Below, piece after piece: positions 54,171 through 63,089 of a stretch of DNA of 64,000 nucleotides. Under the pieces are notes generated by a model that saw nothing but the letters and a program-made list of their open reading frames with translations, did no database searches and was not told where the DNA came from. Position 1 is the stretch's first letter; every line of letters begins with the position of its first letter. A program made the translations under genes and the position numbers. The DNA comes from a bacterium (GTDB taxonomy: Bacteria; Zixibacteria; MSB-5A5; GN15; FEB-12), in assembly GCA_020444475.1 (NCBI GenBank), contig JAHLKV010000002.1:310001-374000 (forward strand), read 5' to 3'.

Positions 54171-55617
54171 TATTCGTTCGGAGTCAGCCTCGGCCCGGGC
54201 CGGGAGTGAAGTCGAGCAGCGATTGGTCACGGCGCTATTCGTGTTGATCAAGACGGCGCGGCTCGTCGATACCGGCAATGCGACCTTCAAGACAAAGCTG
54301 GAGGATTTTTGTGCGCGGCTGGACACCGTTATCGCGGACTATGGCGAAGCGGCGTTTAAGGTCCACAACGAGCGGTATTTCGTTAACGACGCGGTGGTGA
54401 AGCTCTCCGATGACAACCGGGCGGCGGCCGATACTGTCGTTCGTGACTGGGCGAAAGTGGGAATCGGCGGCGTACGGTTCTCCGGCGATGTCATTGCCGA
54501 CGAGATCACTCGTTTTGTCGTCGAGCTGGCCCAGATGCGTCCCGATGAACACAATCTCGAGCAACTCGCCGAGCATCTGAAGTCATTGGGGATAGAGCAT
54601 GTCGAGCTGCTGGGAGTGCGCGAGGAAGTCTATACCGATGACGGCACGCCGGAGACCACCGAAGTGGTCCGTCAGAAAGTGCGGAAGTCGGCGCGGGCGG
54701 CGTTTTTCCAATCGATCTCGACCGTCCAGGAGGTGATGCACCAGGCTTCCGAGGCGGAGGATATCAATGTCGCCAAGACCAAGCGGGTAATTCACTCTTT
54801 GATCGATCATATCATTCTCGATGAATCGTCGATGATCGAATTGACCGCGCTCAAGAACTACGACGACTACACCTATGCTCACTCCAACAATGTCTGTGTT
54901 TATTCGCTGACGATGGGTGTGCGGATCGGGATGGACCGCTCGCGTCTGTCACAACTTGGGTTCGCGGCGCTGTTTCATGACGTCGGGAAAATCCGTTTGC
55001 CGAAGGATTTGATTCGCAAACCCGACGCTTACGATGACAACGACTGGTTCCAGATGCAGCGTCATCCGCTGCTGGGCGCCAAGACGCTGCTTCGCAATCT
55101 CGAATTCTCGCTGTTTACGGCGCGAGCGGCGCGGGGCGCGTTCGAGCATCATATCAACTCGGATTTCACCGGCTATCCCCAGCTGAAGTATCACCGTCGG
55201 GAGCCGACGCTGTTTTCGAGAATCATCGCAATCGCAGACACGTTCGATGCGCTGACATCGGGACGTGTTTACATGAAGCGGAAGATCACGCCGGATGAAG
55301 TCATCAAGAAGATGCGCTTCCAGATGGCGGTCAAGTTCGACAGGCTGCTCCTGAAAGTCTTCACCGACATTGTCGGTATCTATCCGGCCGGTTCGTTGGT
55401 GCTGCTGTCGACCGAGGAAATCGCGCTGATCCTCACGCACAACGACAAGGACCGGAGCCGCCCGTTCGTGAAGATTGTGGGTGACCGCTCCGGCCTGCTG
55501 CCGGATCCGATCTGGGCAGACCTGTCGAGCGAAGAGCATCAGGAACGTCGCATTCTTCGGCTCATAGAGCCCGAAAAGCACGGTCTCCAGCTCGAGCAGT
55601 TTATTCTTCAGGATTAA
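54163..55617 (+). CDS. HD-GYP-type phosphodiesterase-like protein
   Basis: The start at ATG 54163 has GGAGAG 7 nt upstream. The 484-residue protein has an N-terminal region of about 220 residues of unknown type, shared in style with the HEAT protein (DEITRFVVELAQM), then an HD domain: HSNNVCVYSLTMG, FHDVGKIRLPKDL at about 272, MQRHPLLGAK, EHHINSDFTGYPQLKYHRRE with the GYP signature, and IADTFDALTSGRVYMKR. In HD-GYP enzymes the HHE triplet is usual; here it is HHI, so one ligand is changed. It may hydrolyse or only bind cyclic di-GMP. Confidence 0.85.
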   Translation: MSDIRSESASARAGSEVEQRLVTALFVLIKTARLVDTGNATFKTKLEDFCARLDTVIADYGEAAFKVHNERYFVNDAVVKLSDDNRAAADTVVRDWAKVGIGGVRFSGDVIADEITRFVVELAQMRPDEHNLEQLAEHLKSLGIEHVELLGVREEVYTDDGTPETTEVVRQKVRKSARAAFFQSISTVQEVMHQASEAEDINVAKTKRVIHSLIDHIILDESSMIELTALKNYDDYTYAHSNNVCVYSLTMGVRIGMDRSRLSQLGFAALFHDVGKIRLPKDLIRKPDAYDDNDWFQMQRHPLLGAKTLLRNLEFSLFTARAARGAFEHHINSDFTGYPQLKYHRREPTLFSRIIAIADTFDALTSGRVYMKRKITPDEVIKKMRFQMAVKFDRLLLKVFTDIVGIYPAGSLVLLSTEEIALILTHNDKDRSRPFVKIVGDRSGLLPDPIWADLSSEEHQERRILRLIEPEKHGLQLEQFILQD

Positions 55618-56247
55618 TCAAAAGTTCAAAGACAGCACGGCCTGCGCACCGCCGTACTGGTCGGGGACGAACTCGAAGGTCACCTGATCTCCGGCGATAT
55701 GCTCCGGCGAGCCGGAGAGGTGGGCGTCGACGTAGGCATCGAACATCGAGATGAAACTGCAGATTACCGCAAACCAGGTGAATTTGTTGCGCTGGCCGCG
55801 TTTGTCCTCATAGATATCGTAGAGCCGGTTCCGTTCGGCCAGATTGGTCTCAGACGACCAGGCATCGCGGGCATCGGAGGCCTGCCCGCCGAATCTGATA
55901 GCCGAACTGATAAACCAGGTCTGGAAGCCGGCAAAGATCGCCGCCTTGATATATCGCTTGTTTCCCACTTGTCCCCACCCGGGAATCGCCATGGACTTAA
56001 ACAGTGCCACGGTCGGCTGCTGAGTCAGGCGTCGCTCGTAATTGACCGTGTCCGTCACACGCCCTTCGCGCTCGGCGTCGAGGTCCGGAATGAACATGAT
56101 GGTGTCGGGACTGATCTCGGCAGCGGCGGTATCGATCGCGACGAGGGAGTCGGGAGAGACAAGACTGTCCGGTTCAGCGGGAGGCGGTTCGGTCTGGGCG
56201 TGGAGTGCGCCCGCCAGCAGGATACCGATAAGGCAGAGGCGTATCAT
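55618..56247 (-). CDS. DUF5683 family protein
   Basis: The 209-residue protein has a signal peptide (cleavage near ALHAQ), an acidic Pro-rich linker, then the DUF5683 domain: FKSMAIPGWGQVGNKRYIKAAIF with the GWGQ turn, FAGFQTWFISSAIRFG, and a membrane helix FTWFAVICSFISMFDAYVDA. The family is typical of FCB-group genomes. It is convergent to the HD-GYP gene with no gap, and 6 nt after the lipid kinase. Confidence 0.8.
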   Translation of the reverse strand: MIRLCLIGILLAGALHAQTEPPPAEPDSLVSPDSLVAIDTAAAEISPDTIMFIPDLDAEREGRVTDTVNYERRLTQQPTVALFKSMAIPGWGQVGNKRYIKAAIFAGFQTWFISSAIRFGGQASDARDAWSSETNLAERNRLYDIYEDKRGQRNKFTWFAVICSFISMFDAYVDAHLSGSPEHIAGDQVTFEFVPDQYGGAQAVLSLNF

Positions 56248-56253
56248 GGCTTT

Positions 56254-57195
56254 TCAGCAGAAGACTTTGACGGCTTTTTCGCGGATTTCGATCGGCAGCT
56301 CGTTTTCAACCGGTTCGACCAGGTCGCCGTCGATATACAGCTTGCGGCCTTTCAGCGGCACCAGGTGGATGATCCTGCCCCGATAGAGCTGAATCTTCTG
56401 GCCGTACAGGTATTTTCGTTTGGAGATAAGCCGGGTGAAGGTCGAGAACTCACCCATCGCCTCCCCCTGATCGAAGATCACCTCGGCCAAACCGTCGTCG
56501 GCGATCGAAGTCGGCGAAAGCGGCAGGCCACAGGAGTAGCCGAGCAGGTTGACATTCAGGATAAGCGGGGAAGCCTCGAACAGGAAGCGATCTATTTTGA
56601 CGGTCATCCGCACGGGTTTTACCTCGGCGGCGGCCTGCCCACCGAGTTTGGACCAGCCGATCCCGAATCGGGGGGGGCGTCGATCGGCCAGATGCCCGGC
56701 CAGCGAGGGAGCGAACCCGATCCCGAGGGATCCGATGAAGCTATAGGGGCCGGCCTGTCCCATATCGACCTTGCGATAGTCGCCCGACATAATAATCTCG
56801 ACCGGTTTCTTCTTTTCGTTGAGGAGGCTTCGGGCGATGTTGTTCTGCCGTCCCATCGGAAGGATACCGACGGGGAGGTCGGCCTCGACAGCCAGCTGGG
56901 CGGCTTCGTTAAACGTACCGTCGCCGCCACAGGCGATGATCGATGTTACCGGTCCGCGGCGGGAGATCGCCGGCGGGACCGAGCGCCGGGAGCCACGAAG
57001 GCCGAGGGTGGCGCGGGCCATGGAGAGGGCCTGTTCCGGTGTTTCCGGCTTGATCACGGTATACTGGCATTCGGCGCTTCGTATGGCCGAGATCAGCTCT
57101 TCGAGCGTTTCCGACCGATATCCGGCGGCAGACTGGTTGACCAGCAAACAGTAGTGTCCCTTGCGGGTCCGGTGATGCCTTCGTCGTCGAATCAT
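56254..57195 (-). CDS. Diacylglycerol kinase family lipid kinase
   Basis: The 313-residue protein starts LLVNQSAAGYRS (phosphate loop-like) and has the catalytic GGDGT in ACGGDGTFNEAAQLA, LPVGILPMGRQNNIARSL and a C-terminal beta-domain with YIDGDLVEPVENELPIEI. It matches the DagK/YegS/BmrU group. It phosphorylates diacylglycerol or a similar lipid at the inner membrane. It is followed by the DUF5683 gene (6 nt), with which it shares a transcript. Confidence 0.9.
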   Translation of the reverse strand: MIRRRRHHRTRKGHYCLLVNQSAAGYRSETLEELISAIRSAECQYTVIKPETPEQALSMARATLGLRGSRRSVPPAISRRGPVTSIIACGGDGTFNEAAQLAVEADLPVGILPMGRQNNIARSLLNEKKKPVEIIMSGDYRKVDMGQAGPYSFIGSLGIGFAPSLAGHLADRRPPRFGIGWSKLGGQAAAEVKPVRMTVKIDRFLFEASPLILNVNLLGYSCGLPLSPTSIADDGLAEVIFDQGEAMGEFSTFTRLISKRKYLYGQKIQLYRGRIIHLVPLKGRKLYIDGDLVEPVENELPIEIREKAVKVFC

Positions 57196-57421
57196 ATACC
57201 TTCGTTTCGGGTCAAATCCGGTTCATTCTTTTTACAAACAGCTTAATATCTCGGCTTCAGGGGATACAAACAAGTCCAAAGACGGCTCCGGCGCTCGGCA
57301 GACGCATTTTGTTTTGGTGGTAAAAAGACTGTCCCGGTCGATCATCGTTCAGCCGCATGGTTTGGTGGTCGATACCAATATTATATTTGTCTATTGAAAT
57401 GCCCGGAAGTACCTTTCTGCC

Positions 57422-58267
57422 ATGACCACTGAGACATTGCACGCCCGACTTACCCACTCAGCCGGACTGCTCGCGGTGCCGTTTGCGCTGCTCGTGGTCA
57501 TTTATCTGCCCACCCTGATCGATCTGGTCGGCGACTGGTGGACCGACAGCAACTACTCCCACGGCTTTCTGATCCCGGTCGTCTCCGGCTATCTGCTCTG
57601 GAAGAAGCGTGACGAGCTGCAGAAGAGCGCCGCCGGGTTCGACTATCACGGGCTGGTGTTGGTCGTGTTGGGGATGATCATGTTTGTGTTCGCCAACGGC
57701 GGCGCAGAGTATTTCACGCTTCGGGTGTCGTTTGTCGTATCGCTGTTTGGGCTGATCTATTTCCTGTTTGGGAGACAGATTATCGGCAAGAGCTGGTTTG
57801 AGCTGGTCTTCCTGATATTCATGGTGCCGATCCCCTACGTGATTTATTTCGCAGCAACCTTCCCCATGCAGTTGCTGGCATCGAAAATCACCGCCGGGAT
57901 TCTGAACTTCATCGGTATGGGCGCGATCCGGCAGGGGAATATCATCCACATCCAGGGCTATTCGCTCGAAGTGGCGGAGGCCTGTTCCGGGATGCGTTCG
58001 GTGATGGCCCTGCTGGCGCTCGGGGCGCTCTATTCGTACACCACCCAGAGGCGGTTCTCCGGGAAGCTGATCCTGTTCCTGTCGACCGTCCCGATTGCGG
58101 TTGTCGCCAATGTCTTCCGCGTCTTTGTGACGTCGCTGCTGGCCTACACGGTTACTGAGAAGGTTACACACGAGCCGCTGCACTCCATCATGGGTCTGAG
58201 CGTGTTTGTGGTGGCTTTCATTCTGATGTTTCTGTTCGGCCAACTGCTGAAGAAGGTGCTGCCATGA
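57422..58267 (+). CDS. Exosortase
   Basis: The 281-residue membrane protein has about eight hydrophobic helices and the exosortase triad: Cys188 in EACSGMRSVMAL, Arg233 in VVANVFRVF and His254 in LHSIMG. Exosortases cut and transfer proteins with PEP-CTERM-like tails, often together with exopolysaccharide export. The next gene is the EpsI partner, overlapping by 4 nt. No protein in the window ends in a clear VPEP-TM-Arg tail, so the substrates are elsewhere. The Shine-Dalgarno is weak. Confidence 0.92.
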   Translation: MTTETLHARLTHSAGLLAVPFALLVVIYLPTLIDLVGDWWTDSNYSHGFLIPVVSGYLLWKKRDELQKSAAGFDYHGLVLVVLGMIMFVFANGGAEYFTLRVSFVVSLFGLIYFLFGRQIIGKSWFELVFLIFMVPIPYVIYFAATFPMQLLASKITAGILNFIGMGAIRQGNIIHIQGYSLEVAEACSGMRSVMALLALGALYSYTTQRRFSGKLILFLSTVPIAVVANVFRVFVTSLLAYTVTEKVTHEPLHSIMGLSVFVVAFILMFLFGQLLKKVLP

Positions 58268-58911
58268 AGAAGCCGGTTGTTCTTTCGGTGGTGCTGCTGC
58301 TGGTTGGGGGGGCGTTCGGCAATTTCCTGCGATTCGCCGACAACCCACCGCATCGCCCGGCGCATTTCGGAGAGATACCGTACGAGGAGGATGGATACCA
58401 GGGCGAAGAGCACCGCTTCTCCGAGTACAGCTATGAGATACTGAAAGCCGATACGACGACCCTGCGGCTGTACCACGGCCCCAGCGATGATTCGTACTGG
58501 CTGTTTATCGCCTATTTCGACTCGCAGAAGTACGGCAGCCAGATTCACTCTCCGAAACACTGTCTTCCGGGTGGCGGCTGGCAGATTCTTCACCACGACC
58601 CGTACGATCTTCGTCTCCCCGATGGGGTCACCAAAAGGGTCAACCGGCTGGTGATCGCCGATCGCGGCCGCCGTCAGTTGATGCTCTACTGGTTCGAGAC
58701 CCGCGGTGGGGCGATTCGAAGTGAGTTCGGATTGAAATGGGATCTCGTCATGAATTCGCTGTTTCTTCGGCCGACCGACGCTGCAATCGTGCGCCTGACG
58801 CTTCCGATTGACGAGGAGCAGGGCGGCGTACGCGGCGCGACCGAACGGGCCGAGGAATACTTCAACGTCTTCTATCCCGATATCCAGCGCGCCCTGCCTT
58901 TCACCAGTTAA
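58264..58911 (+). CDS. EpsI family exosortase-associated protein
   Basis: The 215-residue protein has one N-terminal membrane helix (VVLSVVLLLVGGAFGNFL), then a periplasmic domain with YHGPSDDSYWLFIAYFDSQK, the family motif HSPKHCLPGGGWQ and LMLYWFETRG. EpsI occurs with exosortases in exopolysaccharide loci. It starts on the last base of the exosortase stop (ATGA overlap) and ends 37 nt before the UbiA-like gene. Confidence 0.88.
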   Translation: MKKPVVLSVVLLLVGGAFGNFLRFADNPPHRPAHFGEIPYEEDGYQGEEHRFSEYSYEILKADTTTLRLYHGPSDDSYWLFIAYFDSQKYGSQIHSPKHCLPGGGWQILHHDPYDLRLPDGVTKRVNRLVIADRGRRQLMLYWFETRGGAIRSEFGLKWDLVMNSLFLRPTDAAIVRLTLPIDEEQGGVRGATERAEEYFNVFYPDIQRALPFTS

Positions 58912-58948
58912 TACTTGAGCCGCATTCCGGCATCGGCTATCATATCCC

Positions 58949-59815
58949 ATGCTTGGCAATCTGTTCAGGATGGTCCGTCCGGGGCAGTGGACTAAAAACG
59001 GTCTATTGTTTGCGGCGCTGGTGTTTGCCGGCGAGATACGCGATTTCGCACGGCTGGAAATAGTCATTATCGCTGCCGCACTCTACTGCGTGCTGTCTTC
59101 GAGCGTCTATATCATCAACGATCTGGTCGATCGCGAGTCCGACCGTAAACACCCCACGAAACGCCACCGACCGATAGCCTCGGGTGCCGTTTCCCCCGCC
59201 TTTGCCGGTTCTCTGGCAGTCGTCCTGCTGGTGGTGGGGTTGGGTGGATCGTGGATGATCAACCGCGAGTTTTTCATCAGCGCGCTGGTGTTTGCCGGAC
59301 TGAACCTGCTCTACTCGTTTTTGCTGAAGCGGCTTGTGATTATCGATGTAATCGCGATCGCGATGAGCTTCGTGATACGGGCGTTTGCGGGGGCGGTGGC
59401 GATCGATGTACCGGCGTCGGACTGGATGCTCATGAACACGCTGCTGTTGGCGTTGTTTCTGTCATTCGGAAAACGCCGGCATGAGCTGGTGCTGCTGGAA
59501 CAAAACGCCGGGGAGCATCGCAGGAGCCTGGCGGGTTACAGCTCGTATCTGCTCGACCAGATGATTGCGGTGACGACACCGTCGGTGCTGGTCGTCTACA
59601 TGCTATATACGTTCTCCAGCGAAGTGTCCGAGAAGCTGGGGACCGACAAGCTCTACTTCACCATTCCGTTTGTGGTGTACGGCATCTTTCGCTATCTCTA
59701 TCTGATTCACCAAAAAGACAAAGGCGGTTCGCCGGTGCGCGTGCTGCTTACCGATGTCCCGATATTGATCACGGTTGTACTATGGCTGATTACTGCGATT
59801 CTCCTCATCTACTGA
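58949..59815 (+). CDS. UbiA-family prenyltransferase (decaprenyl-phosphate phosphoribosyltransferase-like)
   Basis: The 288-residue protein has eight to nine transmembrane helices, the first Asp-rich motif NDLVDRESDRKHPTKRHRP followed by IASG, and a second region FGKRRHELVLLEQ. The HP-x-K-x-x-RPIASG form is typical of the decaprenyl-phosphate phosphoribose synthase group rather than of quinone enzymes. It may place a sugar on polyprenyl phosphate for a surface polymer, in keeping with the exosortase neighbours (inference). Its last 34 nt overlap the next gene. Confidence 0.85.
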   Translation: MLGNLFRMVRPGQWTKNGLLFAALVFAGEIRDFARLEIVIIAAALYCVLSSSVYIINDLVDRESDRKHPTKRHRPIASGAVSPAFAGSLAVVLLVVGLGGSWMINREFFISALVFAGLNLLYSFLLKRLVIIDVIAIAMSFVIRAFAGAVAIDVPASDWMLMNTLLLALFLSFGKRRHELVLLEQNAGEHRRSLAGYSSYLLDQMIAVTTPSVLVVYMLYTFSSEVSEKLGTDKLYFTIPFVVYGIFRYLYLIHQKDKGGSPVRVLLTDVPILITVVLWLITAILLIY

Positions 59816-60744
59816 CGCGAGCACGGGGTGTGCTCGCGGTTGTTTTGTGCGGCGTGCTGATAAGCGCGGTGCTTCTGTCCTGCTCTTCCGATGAACCTCG
59901 GAAGACGAGCGGGCTGGCGCCGGGGAGATTCAACGCCGATTCATTCCTGCCGGGTAGTCTTCCGGGCATCGCCCTGCAGACTATGAGCGTGCGAAAGACC
60001 GAGGAGGAGGTCGAGCGCTATATGGGATCGCGCGCCGGCGACTACTACGACTACCACCTGGTGGGTCTGGTCGCGGCGTTGTACAACGCCGACTCGGTGC
60101 GGCTGTCGGTGGAGATCGCGCAGTTTGCCGGGGCGCTCGACGCCTACGGGTTTTACGCCCTCACGCGGCCGGACAACGTGGAGTTGACGAAACTCGGCGC
60201 CGAAGGCTACATGGAAGGACACAGCTTTTATTTCGCGGTGGGGCCATACGCCGTGACCATATCTGCGATTTCGGACTCCGCCGGTGTCACCGATCTGGTG
60301 CAGCGACTGGCGGTGAGTATCAGCGCGGAGATCGGGATGGACGGTGTGCTTCCCGATGTATTTGCGGTCTTCCCCGCCCGGAACCGGATACCGGTTACGT
60401 ACCGGTACTTCCCGGTGTCGTTTCTGGCCACGCCGAACTTCGACTCGGTATTGACCTGCCGCTACGAAGTTGACAGTGCCGCCTGCACGTTATTTATCAC
60501 GGGAGACGGGAGCGGGAAGAAGTATCTGGCGATGTCGATTCGGGCCGATTCGCTTGGTGACGCCAACCCGGCGCCGGAAGATATCGGTTTCGACGAGAAC
60601 TACGGTGTGATCTACTCCGAAACGGACAGCGCCGTTGTGCTGGCAGGGTTGGTGTCGGGCAGATTAGTCGGTGTGATCGATTATGTTCCGGAGAAGCACG
60701 AGGCGTTGTTTAGGGCGTGGGTGGCGGAGCTGCGGGAGGAGTAG
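59782..60744 (+). CDS. DUF6599 lipoprotein
   Basis: The 320-residue protein has a signal with lipobox AVLLSC at about residue 30-35 and the DUF6599 pattern: YYDYHLVGLVAALYNADSVR, VEIAQFAGALDAYGFYALTR, EGHSFYFAVGPYAVTI and RNRIPVTYRYFPVSFL. It is found in several phyla without known function. The gene starts within the end of the UbiA-like gene (34-nt overlap), so both are in the same unit. Its TAG stop is part of a GTAG foot followed by a hairpin. Confidence 0.8.
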   Translation: MADYCDSPHLLTRARGVLAVVLCGVLISAVLLSCSSDEPRKTSGLAPGRFNADSFLPGSLPGIALQTMSVRKTEEEVERYMGSRAGDYYDYHLVGLVAALYNADSVRLSVEIAQFAGALDAYGFYALTRPDNVELTKLGAEGYMEGHSFYFAVGPYAVTISAISDSAGVTDLVQRLAVSISAEIGMDGVLPDVFAVFPARNRIPVTYRYFPVSFLATPNFDSVLTCRYEVDSAACTLFITGDGSGKKYLAMSIRADSLGDANPAPEDIGFDENYGVIYSETDSAVVLAGLVSGRLVGVIDYVPEKHEALFRAWVAELREE

Positions 60745-60880
60745 TCTGTCACGAGTCGTGACACGTGGTGCACGAGGACGTACACCACGCACATGGTCCG
60801 TGTGTTACGTGGTGCACGAGGACGTACACTACGCACGTAGTCTGCGCGTTACGTGGTGCACGAGGACGTACACCACGCAC
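60741..60880. repeat. Tandem array of three 44-bp REP-like units
   Basis: A GTAG foot at 60741-60744 and a perfect hairpin TGTCACGA-G-TCGTGACA (60747-60763) are followed by three class f units at 60765-60792, 60809-60836 and 60853-60880. Each is 28 nt (arms GTGGTG and CACCAC or near, foot GCAC). The 16-nt spacers are similar to each other, giving an exact 44-bp period. Confidence 0.85.
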
Positions 60881-60908
60881 ATAGTCTCGTCTGTCGAAAC
60901 AAGAGCCG

Positions 60909-61523
60909 CTACTTCATTTGAAACGCGTTGCTGATGGCGTCGGCGACATGGTCTGGTTTTACGCGATCGTTTGAGTCGCCGCCGACAAAGATCTGCGCGA
61001 GCACTTTCCCCTCGATATCGTACACGGTGATATCGACCTTTTTCACGATATCGGCGCGTCCCCAGTCGAACCCTTCTTCGCGTGTCGCTGATTCGACATG
61101 GCCGGAGTGCGGCCAATCGCCGGACAGTTCTTCCATTACGCGTTCAGCGTCGGTTTTGGTGAGTCCGGCGCGGGGCACGTTGACACCGTAGAGCGCAACC
61201 ACGATTCGTCCTGTAGCCGGTACATTCTCATAAAAGGAGAATTTGTGCTCGCGCGAGAGCGCCTGTTTGATATCGCCGATATAGGCGAGGCAGTATTCGG
61301 GAAGCGAGTATTTACTTTTGGTTTGCTGTAAGCCTTCGATCGTAGTCTGCGCCACCGGCTCCGTGTGACCGCGCCATTCGATCGTCCAGTTTTCGATTGA
61401 TCGCACGGTACCGTCGACTGCACCGACCTTGACCGCCGGTTTGGAGCAGCCGAGAAACGATATCACAAGTGTGGTGAGTAGAAGTAGACCCACGCAAAGA
61501 CGAATTCGTCGGGTAGTCATCAT
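60909..61523 (-). CDS. Lipoprotein of unknown function
   Basis: The 204-residue protein starts at ATG 61523, 8-9 nt after AGGAGGAG, with a lipobox signal (LVISFLGC). The mature part holds EEGFDWGRADIVKKVDITVY near its end and a Val-rich strand VLAQIFVGGDS. I do not recognise a family. The upstream gene's stop lies 25 nt before this start, so the two are likely co-transcribed. Confidence 0.7.
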   Translation of the reverse strand: MMTTRRIRLCVGLLLLTTLVISFLGCSKPAVKVGAVDGTVRSIENWTIEWRGHTEPVAQTTIEGLQQTKSKYSLPEYCLAYIGDIKQALSREHKFSFYENVPATGRIVVALYGVNVPRAGLTKTDAERVMEELSGDWPHSGHVESATREEGFDWGRADIVKKVDITVYDIEGKVLAQIFVGGDSNDRVKPDHVADAISNAFQMK

Positions 61524-61548
61524 GTGTGTCGCTCCTCCTGAGCGAGTG

Positions 61549-61863
61549 TTAGTCCTCAAACAGATCGTCAAATTTTCGTTTGCGATCGAGTTTTTCCTCG
61601 GCGGGAGTGGTCATCACGCCGCCGGCGCGCTTGATGACGTTGCGCATCTGGAAGAAGTCGCAGAAGTTTGACTTTTCTTTGTCGACGATATTGCGATCGA
61701 CATTCTCGCGGCACTGAAACCGTCGGGTCGGATCAAAATGTCGACAACCCCGGCAGCAGCGAAGGTCGGCCAGGCAGTGGTCGCACTGGTCATTGCGTGC
61801 GACTTTGGTCAGGATGCCGGTCGGCTTGCCGCAGCTCCAGCAAAGTAATCCATCGGTAGCCAT
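61549..61863 (-). CDS. Small Cys-rich (zinc-binding) protein
   Basis: The 104-residue protein starts at ATG 61863 and contains nine Cys: CWSCGKP, CDHCLADLRCCRGC, FQCREN and FCDFF. The first two CxxC pairs look like a zinc knuckle, and the rest could bind a second metal. It ends in a charged tail (EEKLDRKRKFDDLFED). I do not know the family name. The upstream stretch carries class h and f elements. Confidence 0.65.
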   Translation of the reverse strand: MATDGLLCWSCGKPTGILTKVARNDQCDHCLADLRCCRGCRHFDPTRRFQCRENVDRNIVDKEKSNFCDFFQMRNVIKRAGGVMTTPAEEKLDRKRKFDDLFED

Positions 61864-61978
61864 ACGATGATGCTCCCATTTGTGAGGTCTCTCTTTAAAG
61901 GTATGAGAAATCGGGAGATGGACAAGGGGTTTTGGAGACGTGGGGCGGGGTAGTTTTCGGACCCGCCAAAGTCGATAG

Positions 61979-62059
61979 GGTGCCCGTTGCACGGGAACGT
62001 ACACCAGGCACCTTAAATCTGTCGGGTGTCGGTCATCTCCGACGACCAGCACCCGACAG
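61979..62059. repeat. Class f-like and class h palindromes after the dehydrogenase gene
   Basis: 61979-62012 is a variant of the class f unit (GGTGCC...GGCACC arms). 62019-62059 is a class h hairpin (CTGTCGGGTG/CACCCGACAG) ending 13 nt after the end of the dehydrogenase coding region; on that strand it may serve as terminator. Confidence 0.75.
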
Positions 62060-62072
62060 AACGACATCGTAC

Positions 62073-63089
62073 TTACTTCGAGCGGGTCTTGATCTCGTTG
62101 ATGATTTCGTCGGTAAACTCGGTCGTGCTGCAGACGCCACCGAGATCGGTGGTGAGATGCTGACCGATAGCCAGCGACAGCACCATCGAGCGCCAGATCT
62201 TTTCGGCGGCGGCGGTCTCGCCCAGATGGCGAAGCATCAGCAGGGCCGAGAAGATCAGCGCGGTCGGGTTGGCGATGTTTTTGCCGGCAATATCTGGCGC
62301 CGATCCGTGAACCGCTTCGAATACCGCGTATTCACTTCCGATGTTCGCACCCGGCACCACTCCCAAGCCGCCGACCAATCCGGCGGCAAGATCGGACACG
62401 ATATCGCCAAACAGGTTGCCGAGCAGCAGCATGTCGAATCTGGTCGGATCCATGACGAGGTTCATGCAGAGGGCATCGACGATCTTGTCTTCGGCTTTGA
62501 TATCCGGGTAGTCCTTGGCGACTTCTTCGAATATCCGAAGGAACAAACCGTCGGAGACCTTCATAATATTCGCCTTGTGCACCAGCGTGATTTTCTTGCG
62601 TTTGTTGGCGCGCGCGTACTCGAATGCCCACCGTGAGATATTGTAGGACGCTTTTTCGGTAACGACCTTCATCGCACTCACGACACCGGGTGACACGACC
62701 GACTCGATACCGGTGTAAAGATCTTCGGTGTTTTCGCGGACGATGATCAAGTCGACTTTCTCGAAACGGCTTTTGACACCGCCGATCGACTTGACCGGAC
62801 GGAGATTGACATAGAGGTCGAGTTTCTGGCGAAGAGTGACATTGGCGGACTTGAAGCCTTTGCCGACCAGAGTCGTGAGTGGTCCCTTGAGGGCGACCTT
62901 GTTTTCGCGAATGGAATCAAGCAGTGAATCGGGCACCGACTCACCCGTCTTCTCGATCGACGTCAGTCCGGCGTCCTGACGATCCCATTCAATATCAACG
63001 CCGGCAGCCTCGATAACCCGCACTGCCGCTTCAGTAACTTCCGGGCCGATACCGTCGCCCGGGATCAGTGTGACCCTGTGTTTCGCCAT
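62073..63089 (-). CDS. Isocitrate/isopropylmalate dehydrogenase family, NAD-IDH-like
   Basis: The 338-residue protein (start MAKHRVTLIPGDGIGPEVTE at ATG 63089) has GPLTTLVGKGFKSANVTLRQ, LDLYVNLRPVKS, the IIVRENTEDLYTGIE loop, KASYNISRWAFEYA, MNLVMDPTRFDMLLLGNLFG and YAVFEAVHGSAPDIAGK, the family's substrate, metal and cofactor segments. The VHGSAPDIAGK block and length point to NAD-dependent isocitrate dehydrogenase, though homoisocitrate or isopropylmalate cannot be excluded. No leucine or lysine pathway gene is near, so a TCA-cycle role is favoured. Confidence 0.85.
   Translation of the reverse strand: MAKHRVTLIPGDGIGPEVTEAAVRVIEAAGVDIEWDRQDAGLTSIEKTGESVPDSLLDSIRENKVALKGPLTTLVGKGFKSANVTLRQKLDLYVNLRPVKSIGGVKSRFEKVDLIIVRENTEDLYTGIESVVSPGVVSAMKVVTEKASYNISRWAFEYARANKRKKITLVHKANIMKVSDGLFLRIFEEVAKDYPDIKAEDKIVDALCMNLVMDPTRFDMLLLGNLFGDIVSDLAAGLVGGLGVVPGANIGSEYAVFEAVHGSAPDIAGKNIANPTALIFSALLMLRHLGETAAAEKIWRSMVLSLAIGQHLTTDLGGVCSTTEFTDEIINEIKTRSK

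Noticed and set aside
60765-60880. CRISPR-like regular repeats
   Set aside because: Repeats are 28 nt but spacers are only 16 nt and similar to each other; no cas genes; single units of the same class are found elsewhere.
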